Part shown: one piece after another, positions 25,400 to 34,574 of the stretch
How the letters are laid out: every line of letters begins with the position of its first letter
Position numbering within the stretch: the first letter of the stretch is position 1
From: Nitrosomonadales bacterium
GTDB lineage: Bacteria; Pseudomonadota; Gammaproteobacteria; Burkholderiales; Gallionellaceae
Length of the DNA: 64,000 nt
NCBI GenBank assembly: GCA_023259055.1
Contig: JAHFQZ010000005.1
Location: 186,001 to 250,000 of the forward strand
Reading direction: 5' to 3'
Program-made: the position numbers and the translations under genes
The notes under the pieces: generated by a model
Told to the model about the DNA's origin: nothing
The model's input: only the letters and a program-made list of their open reading frames with translations
The model's database searches: none

Positions 25400-26626
25400 T
25401 TACTGGTAGCGCAACGCTTCTATCGGATCAAGCTGGGCCGCTTTGTGCGCCGGGTAAAATCCGAAAAAGATACCCACCGTCGCTGCGACGCTGAAAGCTA
25501 CGACAACCGAACTGACCGATATGATAACCATGGTGCCGGTTAACGCATTGACCAGCAGTGCGCCGCCGATGCCCAATAGCAGGCCGATGAAGCAGCCGAC
25601 CACCGAGATGATGATGGCTTCCAGCAGAAATTGCAGCAGGATGTCGCGTTCGCGCGCGCCGATCGCCATGCGGATGCCGATCTCGCGGGTACGCTCGGTT
25701 ACCGAGACCAGCATGATGTTCATGATGCCGATGCCGCCCACCAGCAATGAAACCGATGCAATCGCGCCGAGGAGCAGCGACATGATGCGTGTGCTCTCCG
25801 CTGCCGAGTTCGCTGCGGCGGTAAGGTTGCGCAGGAAGAAATCGCTATCCATGCCTTCGCGCGTGCGGTGCCGCTGGCGCAACAGATCGGTCATGGATTT
25901 TTCCAAAGTTGGCATGATTTCCTGGGTAGTCGCTTGCACCATGACCATGCGTACCGTGCCCGGAAACTGGGAGCCGAACACTTGGCGCTGCGCGGTGGTA
26001 AGCGGGATGAGAATGGTGTCGTCCTGGTCGCGCCCATCCATGCCTTGGCCCTTGACTGCCAATGTTCCGAGGATGACAAACGGGCTTTGCCGGATACGGA
26101 AGGTTTTGCCGACCGGATCTTCATCGCCGAATATATTTTCTGCGGCAGTCTTGCCGATCAGTGCGACGCGCGTGGCTGAGCGCACATCCGAGTCGGTGAA
26201 AGAATCTCCAGAAATCACCGGCCATGAACGCACTTCCAGATATTTCGGGGTGGTGCCGAGGACTGAGGTGTTCCAGTTGTTCGGCCCGTACACGATTTGT
26301 GCGTTGCCGGGGTCTATCGGCGCGACGGCTTGCACGCCGGGCAGTTCGGCGATCGCCTCGGCATCACTGACAGTCAGGGTATGAGCACCGCCGCTTCCAG
26401 AACGCACACCGCCGGTTGTGGTGTGTCCTGAAAGCAGCACAAACAGGTTGCTGCCCATCGCGGCTATGGATTGTTTGATCGCATATTGGGCGCCTTGCCC
26501 GATCGACATCATCAGTACCACTGCGCCGACACCGATCACCATCCCGAGCATGGTAAGCAGAGTGCGTAACCGGTTTGCGCCCATCGCGCGCCAGGCTTCG
26601 CCGAGCATGGCGAATAGCATGCTCAT
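25400..26626 (-). CDS. MacB-like ABC transporter permease (FtsX/MacB fold)
   Basis: 408 residues: first membrane helix after RLRTLLTMLGMVIGVGAVV (about 20-45), a large periplasmic domain (about 50-270), and three more helices in the C-terminal third (LLLGAIASVSLLVGGIGIMNIMLVSVTERTREIGIRMAIGARERDIL is the MacB signature region). In MacB the ATPase and permease are one chain; here they are separate genes overlapping by 4 bp. With the MacA-like adaptor and TolC-like channel in the same operon it would export a substrate from the periplasm, in MacAB cases peptides, toxins or macrolides. Confidence 0.92.
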   Translation of the reverse strand: MSMLFAMLGEAWRAMGANRLRTLLTMLGMVIGVGAVVLMMSIGQGAQYAIKQSIAAMGSNLFVLLSGHTTTGGVRSGSGGAHTLTVSDAEAIAELPGVQAVAPIDPGNAQIVYGPNNWNTSVLGTTPKYLEVRSWPVISGDSFTDSDVRSATRVALIGKTAAENIFGDEDPVGKTFRIRQSPFVILGTLAVKGQGMDGRDQDDTILIPLTTAQRQVFGSQFPGTVRMVMVQATTQEIMPTLEKSMTDLLRQRHRTREGMDSDFFLRNLTAAANSAAESTRIMSLLLGAIASVSLLVGGIGIMNIMLVSVTERTREIGIRMAIGARERDILLQFLLEAIIISVVGCFIGLLLGIGGALLVNALTGTMVIISVSSVVVAFSVAATVGIFFGFYPAHKAAQLDPIEALRYQ

Positions 26627-27330
26627 GCGATGTGCTCCATATGTGGCGTTGGCTGATCGCTGACGATTCGCCCGTCATGAAATTTCACTTGGCGTTTGGC
26701 GTGTCGTGCGATGTCCGCTTCATGGGTAACCAGTACGATGGTGATGCCTTCGCGGTTCAGCTCCTCGAACAACACCATGATTTCTTCGCTTGTCTGGCTG
26801 TCGAGATTACCGGTGGGTTCATCTGCAAGGATCAGGCGAGGACGGTTGACCAAGGCGCGTGCAATCGCCACGCGCTGTTGTTGTCCTCCGGAAATTTTAT
26901 TGGGCATGGAGTCTGCGTAGCCTTTCAGTCCAACCTTGTCGAGCAGATCTTGCGCACGCCGCTGGCGCTCCTCGTGCGCCACGCCGCAGTAGATCAGCGG
27001 CAGGGCGACATTTTCCAGCAGTGACATGCGCGGCAACAGATTGAAACCCTGAAACACGAAGCCGATGGTGAGATTACGCAGCAAGGCCAGTTCATCCTTG
27101 CTCAGTTCCGCAACGTTGCGGCCATCCAGTACGTAACACCCGGCACTGGGTTTGTCGAGGCAACCGAGGAGATTCATGAAGGTGGATTTGCCTGATCCGG
27201 ATGGGCCCATAATCGCGACAAACTCACCGGTAATGATGTCGAGGCTGACATCCTTTAATGCAGGAAACTGCCCGGCAGATGTTTCATAGGACTTATGCAA
27301 GCTTTCGATACGAATGACGTGATCAGCCAT
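26623..27330 (-). CDS. MacB-like ABC transporter ATP-binding protein
   Basis: 235 residues. Walker A GPSGSGKST (about 42-50), signature ISGGQQQRVAIARAL (about 145), Walker B LILADEPTGNLDS and the switch His in VTHEADIA are complete. The close similarity in layout to LolD/MacB ATPases (QTSEEIMVLFEELN) and the immediate neighbours fix its role as the motor for the permease. Start overlaps the stop of the MacA-like gene by one base. Confidence 0.95.
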   Translation of the reverse strand: MADHVIRIESLHKSYETSAGQFPALKDVSLDIITGEFVAIMGPSGSGKSTFMNLLGCLDKPSAGCYVLDGRNVAELSKDELALLRNLTIGFVFQGFNLLPRMSLLENVALPLIYCGVAHEERQRRAQDLLDKVGLKGYADSMPNKISGGQQQRVAIARALVNRPRLILADEPTGNLDSQTSEEIMVLFEELNREGITIVLVTHEADIARHAKRQVKFHDGRIVSDQPTPHMEHIA

Positions 27331-28571
27331 TAGAACATTCTCATCGGCGGTCTGCCGCTCGAGCCGGACGGTTTGTCTGCCGTTTGCGCTTCGCCTATCA
27401 CAATCTGTTCGCCCGACTTGAGTTCGCCGCCGACGATTTCGGTGTTGCGGTTGTCGGTGACACCGAGCAACACGCTGACCGGTTTCAATGCACCATTCTC
27501 CAGCACATACACCTTGCCGGAAAATGCGTCATGTTTGGTTTTGGCGCTACCCGGTGTGTCGCCTGGGCGGCCTCCGTTCTTTTGAGCGTCATTCTTTTGG
27601 TTGGGTGTTGTGCTTTGATTAGCTGAAGGCTTTGGTATTCCGGTATTGGCGGGTTTGAAACGCAGCGCTGCATTGGGAACCAGCAATACATCCTTGCGTT
27701 CGGCCACGGCGATGCTCACATAAGCAGTCATGCCGGGTAATAAAATCTGTTCGGGATTGTCTACATTGATCACCACGTCGTAGGTGACTACGTTAGATAC
27801 AGTTGTCGGATTAAGCCGTATCTGTTTAACCTCGCCGCGAAAGCGGCGTTCCGCAAACGCATCCACAGTAAAGCGCACTGCTTGGCCGACCTGGATGCCG
27901 CCGATATCAGCCTCTGCGAAATTTGAATCAATCTGCATCTTGGACAGATCCTGCGCGATCTTGAAAAGCGTTGGGGTCTGCAAACTGGCTGCAACGGTTT
28001 GGCCAACATCCACTGAACGGTCCACCACCACGCCTGACACCGGTGAGCGGATCACCGAGTAGGCAAGGTTGGCACGATCTTTTTCTACGGTTGCCTGTGT
28101 TAACTCTAATTGCGCTTGGGCGGCTTTTTTCGCCTGGATGGCGTTATCCAGCTCCTGTCGTGAGACATATTCCTGCGAGAACAGGCTGCGCATTCGGGCT
28201 TCATTTGCTGTTGCCAATTCAAGCGAGGCAATTGCGCTCTGCACATTGGCCAGGCTTTGCTTTTGCTGTGCGGAGAGCAAGGCATCATCCAGCTCCAGTA
28301 ATATTTGCCCTTTCTGAACCTTGCTGTTGAAATCCACATAAAGTTTTTTTACCGTGCCTGAAACCTGAGTTCCCACGTTAACCAGCGTCACCGGGTTGAT
28401 CGTGCCGTTGGCTGAAACGGTCTGGCTGATATCGCCTTTTTCCACGGCCTGAAACCGGTATTGCTGCTCTGGTGAGACCATATATAACTGCCGGTATGTG
28501 GCTATGCCTGCAGCGATGACGGCAGCGGTGATGAAAAACAGGGCAACAGGGGAACGCAATAATTTTTTCAT
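27330..28571 (-). CDS. MacA-like periplasmic adaptor protein
   Basis: 413 residues with an N-terminal membrane anchor (VALFFITAAVIAAGIATY), a lipoyl-like half motif (NVGTQVSGTVKKLYVDFNSKVQKGQILLELDD), a long helical hairpin (about 95-160) and barrel domains. A Gln/Asn/Lys-rich insertion (about 295-335, NQSTTPNQKNDAQKN) is unlike most MacA proteins. Its gene overlaps both the tolC-like gene (ATGA) and the ATPase gene, so the stoichiometry is set by coupled translation. Confidence 0.92.
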   Translation of the reverse strand: MKKLLRSPVALFFITAAVIAAGIATYRQLYMVSPEQQYRFQAVEKGDISQTVSANGTINPVTLVNVGTQVSGTVKKLYVDFNSKVQKGQILLELDDALLSAQQKQSLANVQSAIASLELATANEARMRSLFSQEYVSRQELDNAIQAKKAAQAQLELTQATVEKDRANLAYSVIRSPVSGVVVDRSVDVGQTVAASLQTPTLFKIAQDLSKMQIDSNFAEADIGGIQVGQAVRFTVDAFAERRFRGEVKQIRLNPTTVSNVVTYDVVINVDNPEQILLPGMTAYVSIAVAERKDVLLVPNAALRFKPANTGIPKPSANQSTTPNQKNDAQKNGGRPGDTPGSAKTKHDAFSGKVYVLENGALKPVSVLLGVTDNRNTEIVGGELKSGEQIVIGEAQTADKPSGSSGRPPMRMF

Positions 28572-29992
28572 GGTCGGCTTTTATTGTCGTCTATTATTGC
28601 TGTGCTGTTTGCTTTCGCATCCGGAAGGCTGTTCAACAAATCTGCATCCAGACTACCCATTGTCTGGGCAAGCGTGGCGCGGCTGATGTTCCAGTCAAAG
28701 GTGGACTGGATGCGTTGCTGTCGTGCGCTGGCCAAGGCGCTTTGTGCATTCAGCACATCCAGCATGCTTCCCACACCTGCCTTGTAACGACCCAGCACGA
28801 CTCGTTCCGATTGTTCTGCGCTATTCAGCAAATCAGCCGTGGAACGCAATGATTGTGTCGCAGTGGTGAGATGCTGATATGCCGTCCATACATCCAGAGC
28901 CACTTGCAAACGCAGCCGTTCCAGTTGTGCATTTTTGGCATCCACTTGCGATTCGGCTGCGCGCACACGATAGGTCGGCGCATAGCCGGAAAATATCGGC
29001 ACACTTAAATTGATACCGACCAATGAGCTGTGTGAGTTGATTCCCGAGCTGCTATTTTGATCTGCCTTTCCGGTCAGGGAGATAGTAGGTCTGCCCGTCG
29101 CGCGGGTAGCTTCGGCACTGGCTTCCGCAGCCCTGACCTGCGCAGCGGCAGCTTGTAAATCCGGGCGGCGCCGGCGCGCTTCTTCGATCAGCGTGCTGAT
29201 ATCCCCTTCAAAATCATCCGGCATTGCCGATTTATTGGCGGCTACCAACATTACATTCCGGTTGGCATCCAGCCCGAGCATATTTGCCAGCGTACCTTGC
29301 GCGTTTTTCCGGTTGCCATCGGCGGTAATGCGATTCAGCGTGGCCTGAGAATAGGCTGTTTGAGCCTGCAGCTTGTCGGCAGGCGTTGCGCTTCCTGCGC
29401 TATAGCGAGCTTGAGCGGCGGCAAAACTTTCCTTGGCTGCGCGTTCCGATTCAAGTGAAGCATCGAGCGCGGCAAGGGTCGCCTGCGCCTGATAAAAAGC
29501 CTGTACCGCAGCAAGAAAAACTGTTTGCACTGTGCTGTCCTGGGTCGCAATCGCAGCGGTAAGCAATTGGCGCGCATTTTCCAGATTGGCAGCCCTTGCC
29601 CCGAAATCGTACAACAGATAGGAAAGCGTGATGCCAACGCTGCGCTGATCTACACTGGCAGCGGCTCCTGTTTTACTGCGATTATCGGAAGCGTTCAAGG
29701 TTGCGCTGGGCAGATAGCTAGCCTTGCTCACGCCGATCTGTGCTGCCTGAACCCGCGAACTCGCCCACACCTCACGGGTTTGCGGGTTGTTGCACAATGC
29801 GAAGTTGACTACCTCCAGGAGATTGAGCGCGCGGTCGGGCATCGCCTCAGCACAAGGATCGCCAGCCGCGCCACCCATGCGCAACGCCGGTTTGGGAGGT
29901 AGCATTTCCTCAGTGCTGAACGGATCGGAAGTTTCTTCGGCGGCAAGCAAGCCGCTCCAGAGACAAAGTAATGTGCAGAATATTATTCGCAT
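28568..29992 (-). CDS. TolC-family outer-membrane efflux channel
   Basis: About 474 residues from 29992 (signal peptide MRIIFCTLLCLWSGLLAAEE); an in-frame ATG seven codons upstream is the alternative. Two related halves of long helices and barrel strands are visible (DLLNSAEQSERVVLGRYKAGVGSMLDVLNAQSALASARQQ in the second half; repeated AQARYSAGSATPADKLQAQTAYSQA in the first). It heads the minus-strand operon that carries both a MacAB-type ABC pump and an RND pump, and is the only channel gene there, so it may serve both. Confidence 0.92.
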   Translation of the reverse strand: MRIIFCTLLCLWSGLLAAEETSDPFSTEEMLPPKPALRMGGAAGDPCAEAMPDRALNLLEVVNFALCNNPQTREVWASSRVQAAQIGVSKASYLPSATLNASDNRSKTGAAASVDQRSVGITLSYLLYDFGARAANLENARQLLTAAIATQDSTVQTVFLAAVQAFYQAQATLAALDASLESERAAKESFAAAQARYSAGSATPADKLQAQTAYSQATLNRITADGNRKNAQGTLANMLGLDANRNVMLVAANKSAMPDDFEGDISTLIEEARRRRPDLQAAAAQVRAAEASAEATRATGRPTISLTGKADQNSSSGINSHSSLVGINLSVPIFSGYAPTYRVRAAESQVDAKNAQLERLRLQVALDVWTAYQHLTTATQSLRSTADLLNSAEQSERVVLGRYKAGVGSMLDVLNAQSALASARQQRIQSTFDWNISRATLAQTMGSLDADLLNSLPDAKANSTAIIDDNKSRP

Positions 29993-30192
29993 CAAACCAG
30001 TATACATGAGCAAAAATAAGGTGAGTGACTCAAAGTGTAATCAATAGTTCAATTGGCAATTGAAATTGCACACCTGCTATCTATGCAAGTGCTACGTATT
30101 CATCGTTATGCAATTCGGTCGCGAATATCTGAAAAAATAAAAGCATATATTCGCTAAATCCTGTTCGCCGAATGAAGCGCAAAAATTGAGAT

Positions 30193-30287
30193 GCGACATG
30201 TTGTAACTGCGACATGTCATGCGCCGCGCGGATATTAGACTTCACCACAAGAAACTGCAACGTTCTGCCCCTGCGACATTTTGTCGC
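30193..30287. promoter_or_regulatory. Cluster of GCGACA/TGTCGC operator-like sites
   Basis: GCGACA occurs at 30193, 30209 and 30273. The third is a perfect palindrome GCGACA-TTT-TGTCGC (30273-30287); the first has the same 6-3-6 form with a degenerate right half (GCGACA-TGT-TGTAAC); the second reads GCGACATGTCATGCG with an inner GACATGTC palindrome. Spacings of 16 and 64 bp are notable. The cognate regulator is unknown. Confidence 0.45.
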
Positions 30288-30350
30288 GCGGCAATTTGCC
30301 ACATTCCAAAATCAATTATCCATCTCTAGAATCCGCCCGATGAATTTACT

Positions 30351-30368
30351 ATTGATAATTATCATTTG
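30351..30368. promoter_or_regulatory. Fur-box candidate before TonB receptor
   Basis: ATTGATAATTATCATTTG contains the perfect 12-bp palindrome TGATAATTATCA (30353-30364) and closely resembles the Fur consensus GATAATGATAATCATTATC. It lies about 160 bp before the receptor start. Iron control of the receptor and following genes is the likely meaning. Confidence 0.6.
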
Positions 30369-30524
30369 GGGGAAAGAAAGATGAAAGTGAAGGAGATGCC
30401 TGTTACTTGCGAGGTAAACACTGGAGCACGGCAATCTGATGTATCCATAGACAGTTTTTCAATGAGTAGCACCAGAGAGTTTTCCAAGCCAAACTTGACC
30501 ACTAAAATACCAAGGAGTGCAGTA

Positions 30525-32738
30525 ATGAATAGGCAGTCGTTTAAAAGAGGAGCTTTATTTGCGTTGAGCTGTTTCTATTTGAGTTTTGCGAATGCGGTGT
30601 TTGCGGCTGAAGATTCGGCGATGCCGGATGAGGCTGGTGTAAGCAAAGCACAAGAAGCCCAGAAATCCGAGGCGCCAGCCGCAGTTGGGGCGGAAGGCGC
30701 AGCGATGCTTGACGAGGTGGTAGTGAGCGGCTCTCGCACAGCTACAAAATTGTCGAAGACGCCAATGGCGATTGGTGTGGTGAGTGATAAGGCGCTGAAG
30801 CGCGACAAGCCGAAAACCATGGGTGATGTAATCAATCGCATCGCCGGCGTGAGCTGGAACGATCTGGGCAATGAGCAGCACAGCATGGGCATTCGCCAGC
30901 CGAACAGCACCAACGCCGTATATCAATATCTGGAAGACGGTATTCCCATTCGACCGCTGGGCGTTTTCAATCACAACTCTCTGAATGAAATGAATCTGGC
31001 GGGATCCGAAAGCGTGGAAGTAGTGAAGGGCGCGGCGTCCTCTTTATACGGAAGCAATGCGGTGGGCGGGGCGGTGAACTTCATGACCGCGCGTCCTTCG
31101 CCAACGCCTTATGCCAGCGTAGGCCTGCGAAATGACAATACAGCGGGCTTCAGGCGCCTGGACACGGGAGCCAGCAATACCTGGGGAGATTTTGGTTTGC
31201 GTTTTTCCCACTACAGTTCGCGCCGTAACGACCATAACTGGCAGGACTACAGCAAAGCTTCCAAGGATTCTTTTACCTTGCGCGGCGATTATGTCCTGGG
31301 TGCCACGTCGCTTGTTCATGCGACATTGACGCACAATAATCTTGATAGCTCCATGACAGGCAGTTTGTTTGAAAATGATTATCGTGCCCGCCCTGGCTAT
31401 AGCTACAACACGTTCACTTACCGCAAGGATAAAACGACGCGGATGAATGTCGCCTGGGAAGGCGAAACCACCCACAATGGACAGACCACTGCCACTGTAT
31501 TTACGCGCCAAAATGACCACGGCCAGATTCCGAGCTATACGATTTTTGGCTGCGCAGGAACTGTCTGCAAAGGAACGATCAACAACAACCACGTCAGTTC
31601 GTTAGGCCTTGATTTGAAGCACACCCAGGAATTCGACTGGCTGGCTTCGCGTCTCGTTGCCGGGATATATTTTGATCAAACCTCCAATCCATATGTCAGC
31701 GATAATTTAAGGGTAGTCAGGGATTTGGCAACGGGTCGATATGTCAGCTACACCTTGAATAACACTCTCAACCCGGTAGGGGTGCGCAATTTTAATACCG
31801 ATATCAAGAATACCGCGCTGTTTGGTCAGTTCGAATTGTCCCCGGCAGAAAAGCTGCGCGTGGTGTTGGGCGGGCGTTCCGACTCGATCAATTACGACTA
31901 TAAAAACAATCTGACACCGGGAGTTAATTATGGTGCGGCAAATCAGTCGCGCAGCTTTTCGCATTTCAGCCCTAAAGTGGGAGCAACCTATGCGCTAAGC
32001 AAAGAATCCAGCTTATATACCAATATCAGCGAGGGTTTTACGCCGCCTGAAGTGCTCCAGTTATTTGGCACAAATAACGTGCCCAACCTGAACCCAGCCA
32101 CCTATAACAACTACGAGATCGGCATGCGCACAGCGTTCCTGGACGGAGCGCTGAAACTGGATTCCGCCTTGTATCGTCTGGACGGGCGTGACACTATCGT
32201 GAGCTATACCATCTCTCCGGGTGTCACTGAAAACCGCAATGCCGGGCGTACGCGCAGCAGCGGTCTGGAACTGGGTTTGGGCTGGGAGACCGGGGCGTTT
32301 GATGCACGCTTTGGTACGACTGTCGCGAGCCACCGTTTCGTTCAGTATAAAGTGTCCGGCACGCTTGATTACAGCGGCAAGGAAATGCCGCAGGCACCGA
32401 GCAATATCACCACGGCAGAGATTGGCTACAAGCCGGTACAGGGTGCGCGTATTGCGCTGGAGTTGGTCAATCAAGGGGCCTACTGGATGAACAACGCAAA
32501 TACCGTGCGTTACTCCGGCCATGCACTGCTTAATATGCGCGGCAATTATCAGTTCGCAGGCGGCTGGGAAGCCTGGCTGCAAGGCCGCAACCTGACCAAT
32601 AAACTTTATTCCGATTCGGCTACGAGCACCTATTCTGGTACCGGTATTTATAACGCCAACACGCAAAATCAATACACGGTGGGTGCGCCACGCAGCCTGA
32701 TGGTTGGCCTGAACTACAACTTTGATAGCAAGAGATAA
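30525..32738 (+). CDS. TonB-dependent outer-membrane receptor
   Basis: 737 residues from 30525, chosen for its AAGGAG seven bases upstream and the signal peptide MNRQSFKRGALFALSCFYLSF...FAAE. After an Ala-rich stretch comes the TonB-box/plug start (LDEVVVSGSRTATKL), plug motifs (ESVEVVKGAASSLYGSNAVGGAVNFMT) and a barrel ending in LNYNFDSKR. One extracellular loop has a Cys pair (FGCAGTVC). It imports a scarce ligand using energy from TonB-ExbBD, encoded four to six genes downstream. The Fur-like site in front suggests a ferric chelate or another iron-related ligand, but the ligand is not determinable from sequence. Confidence 0.92.
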   Translation: MNRQSFKRGALFALSCFYLSFANAVFAAEDSAMPDEAGVSKAQEAQKSEAPAAVGAEGAAMLDEVVVSGSRTATKLSKTPMAIGVVSDKALKRDKPKTMGDVINRIAGVSWNDLGNEQHSMGIRQPNSTNAVYQYLEDGIPIRPLGVFNHNSLNEMNLAGSESVEVVKGAASSLYGSNAVGGAVNFMTARPSPTPYASVGLRNDNTAGFRRLDTGASNTWGDFGLRFSHYSSRRNDHNWQDYSKASKDSFTLRGDYVLGATSLVHATLTHNNLDSSMTGSLFENDYRARPGYSYNTFTYRKDKTTRMNVAWEGETTHNGQTTATVFTRQNDHGQIPSYTIFGCAGTVCKGTINNNHVSSLGLDLKHTQEFDWLASRLVAGIYFDQTSNPYVSDNLRVVRDLATGRYVSYTLNNTLNPVGVRNFNTDIKNTALFGQFELSPAEKLRVVLGGRSDSINYDYKNNLTPGVNYGAANQSRSFSHFSPKVGATYALSKESSLYTNISEGFTPPEVLQLFGTNNVPNLNPATYNNYEIGMRTAFLDGALKLDSALYRLDGRDTIVSYTISPGVTENRNAGRTRSSGLELGLGWETGAFDARFGTTVASHRFVQYKVSGTLDYSGKEMPQAPSNITTAEIGYKPVQGARIALELVNQGAYWMNNANTVRYSGHALLNMRGNYQFAGGWEAWLQGRNLTNKLYSDSATSTYSGTGIYNANTQNQYTVGAPRSLMVGLNYNFDSKR

Positions 32739-32744
32739 TGACGA

Positions 32745-32766
32745 CGGCAGCCCATGCCGGCTGCCG
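32745..32766 (+). terminator. Hairpin after TonB receptor
   Basis: CGGCAGCC (32745-32752), loop CATGCC, GGCTGCCG (32759-32766), then CCCGTTT. The T-run is short, so it may be a partial terminator that lowers expression of the following genes. Confidence 0.5.
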
Positions 32767-32855
32767 CCCGTTTAAAACAGTATGTTTTTTGCCGGAACGT
32801 CGGGTATGTTACTTGACGTAAAAAAAATAATTCTGGACCGAAGAGAGTGGAAAAA

Positions 32856-34076
32856 ATGAAAAAAGTGTTACTTGCTTTGTTTCTCATCGCAAATGGTCTG
32901 GGTCAGGCGCTGGCTGAGGCACAGCCTGCACCCAAACAGCCCCACGACATGGCAAAGATGTGGCAAACATCCCTTGCCCGCCAGCCGCTTGCTGCAACTG
33001 CCACGTTCGATGCGAAAGGGCGTCTGTGGCTGGCGTCAGCGAAGGATGGTCATGTGATGGTGAGCCATTCTGATGATCAGGGCAAAACCTTCAGTGAGCC
33101 CGTTATTGTGAATCCGGAAACGGAATTTGTTGCCGCAGACGGGGAAAACCGGCCGAAAATTCTAGTGGCCGGCAACGGTAATATTTATGTTTCCTACACC
33201 CGAAGCATGGAAACGCCTTTCTCCGGTAATGTCCGCTTCAGCCGATCTGTAGATGGAGGAAAAAGCTTTTCTGCTCCGATCACGGTGAATGACAACCTCG
33301 AGGCATTTACTCACCGTTTCGAGGCGATGGGATTAAACAAACGCGGCCAGATTTACATTGCATGGCTGGATAAGCGCGCCGCTTCAGAGGCAAATAAAAA
33401 AGGGGAGAAATACAGTGGCATAGCAATTTTTTACGCCGTCTCCGATGATGAGGGCAAGAGTTTTAAAGCCAACCTCAAGGCCGTCGATCACACCTGCGAA
33501 TGCTGCCGCGTTGCGATGGCGATAGACACCGACGATTATCCTGTCGTGATATGGCGCCATATTTTCGACTCCAATGTCCGCGACCACGCGCTGGTCAAGC
33601 TGGATGGCAAAATGAAACCTGTGCGGCTCAGCCACGAAAACTGGAATATCGCCGCCTGCCCGCATCACGGGCCATCCATTTCCATTGCCTCTGACGGCGT
33701 ATACCATGCAACCTGGTTCAGCAACGCCCCCGAACGTCACGGCCTTTTCTATGCGAATTCATCCGACCAGGGCAAGACTTTTTCCAGTCCGCTGAATTTC
33801 GGCAACTTCGAAGCACAACCGGCACATCCTTTTGTGCTTAGTCTGGGCAAACGCGTTTATCTTGCCTGGAAGGAATTCGACGGCGAGAGCACCGGAATTT
33901 TCGGAATGATCTCCAGCGACAGCGGCAAGTCATGGTCTGCACCCAAAAAATTGGCGGCAACAGCCGACGTTTCCGACAGCCCCATGCTGCTCGGCGATAG
34001 TAACCGGGTATACCTGTCCTGGAATACATTGAAGGAAGGATATCGCCTGATCGAATTTAGCGGGGAAAATAAATGA
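32856..34076 (+). CDS. Periplasmic Asp-box (BNR repeat, sialidase-fold) protein with CECC motif
   Basis: About 406 residues from the ATG at 32856 (a GTG three codons earlier is possible). Signal peptide MKKVLLALFLIANGLGQALA. Five Asp-box motifs mark a six-bladed propeller: HSDDQGKTF, RSVDGGKSF, VSDDEGKSF, NSSDQGKTF and SSDSGKSW. The Arg triad of true sialidases is not evident, so I do not call it an enzyme. Cys214-x-Cys216-Cys217 (HTCECCR) and Cys268-Pro-His-His suggest a metal or disulfide site on one face. It overlaps the TlpA-like gene by 4 bp and sits in a TonB transport locus; a role in handling the imported ligand in the periplasm is inference. Confidence 0.75.
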   Translation: MKKVLLALFLIANGLGQALAEAQPAPKQPHDMAKMWQTSLARQPLAATATFDAKGRLWLASAKDGHVMVSHSDDQGKTFSEPVIVNPETEFVAADGENRPKILVAGNGNIYVSYTRSMETPFSGNVRFSRSVDGGKSFSAPITVNDNLEAFTHRFEAMGLNKRGQIYIAWLDKRAASEANKKGEKYSGIAIFYAVSDDEGKSFKANLKAVDHTCECCRVAMAIDTDDYPVVIWRHIFDSNVRDHALVKLDGKMKPVRLSHENWNIAACPHHGPSISIASDGVYHATWFSNAPERHGLFYANSSDQGKTFSSPLNFGNFEAQPAHPFVLSLGKRVYLAWKEFDGESTGIFGMISSDSGKSWSAPKKLAATADVSDSPMLLGDSNRVYLSWNTLKEGYRLIEFSGENK

Positions 34077-34570
34077 AGCTGTTTAGCTTCCTGATGGGGC
34101 TGAGCCTGACCGTATTATCTTTTGTTCCGCAAGCGACCTTGGCTGCGCAGGAAATCAAGCCGTTTGTCCGCGGTAGTTATCAGCAGATTGTTGCTGCACG
34201 GCAGGGAAAACCCTTCATCCTCAACTTCTGGTCGTTGAGCTGCGGTTATTGCAGGGTCGAACTTGGCATGCTGAAAAAACTGACCAGGAAATATCCCAAT
34301 CTTGATTTGGCGCTGGTATCTACCGATACGCTGGAAGAAGAAAACCAGGTTTCCGCTGCCCTGGCAAAATATTCCCTGGGAAAGGCCGAGGCTTGGGTGT
34401 TTGCCGACAGCTATACAGAACGCTTGCGCTTCGAGGTTGACAAGACGTGGCAGGGTGAATTGCCTCGTACCTACTTTTTCAGCGCTAAAGGCGAAGTGAC
34501 CGCCGTCAGCGGCAAAGTTGCGCAAAAAGAAGTGGAACAGTGGATCAAAGAACAATATAGTTCACGTTGA
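34073..34570 (+). CDS. TlpA-like periplasmic thioredoxin-fold protein
   Basis: 165 residues with a signal peptide (MKLFSFLMGLSLTVLSFVPQATLAA) and a thioredoxin fold with active site C57-G-Y-C60 in NFWSLSCGYCRVEL. The cis-Pro region LPRTYFFSAKGEV is present. Such proteins reduce disulfides on periplasmic partners. Translational coupling (ATGA) to the CECC-bearing Asp-box protein makes that protein its likely substrate; this is inference. Confidence 0.88.
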   Translation: MKLFSFLMGLSLTVLSFVPQATLAAQEIKPFVRGSYQQIVAARQGKPFILNFWSLSCGYCRVELGMLKKLTRKYPNLDLALVSTDTLEEENQVSAALAKYSLGKAEAWVFADSYTERLRFEVDKTWQGELPRTYFFSAKGEVTAVSGKVAQKEVEQWIKEQYSSR

Positions 34571-34574
34571 AACC

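Larger units (their letters stand above)
29993..30524. other. Divergent regulatory region between tolC operon and TonB receptor
   Basis: About 530 bp with no convincing gene. From the tolC side it holds an 8-bp inverted repeat GCGAATAT (30121-30128) / ATATTCGC (30147-30154), a set of GCGACA-type sites (30193-30287) and a Fur-like palindrome (30351-30368). The frame open from 30366 to the receptor start lacks a signal peptide and is read as leader. Confidence 0.5.

Noticed and set aside
30366..30524. N-terminal extension of the TonB receptor by 53 residues
   Set aside because: It would put the signal peptide inside the protein; the internal ATG at 30525 has an AAGGAG site at ideal distance.
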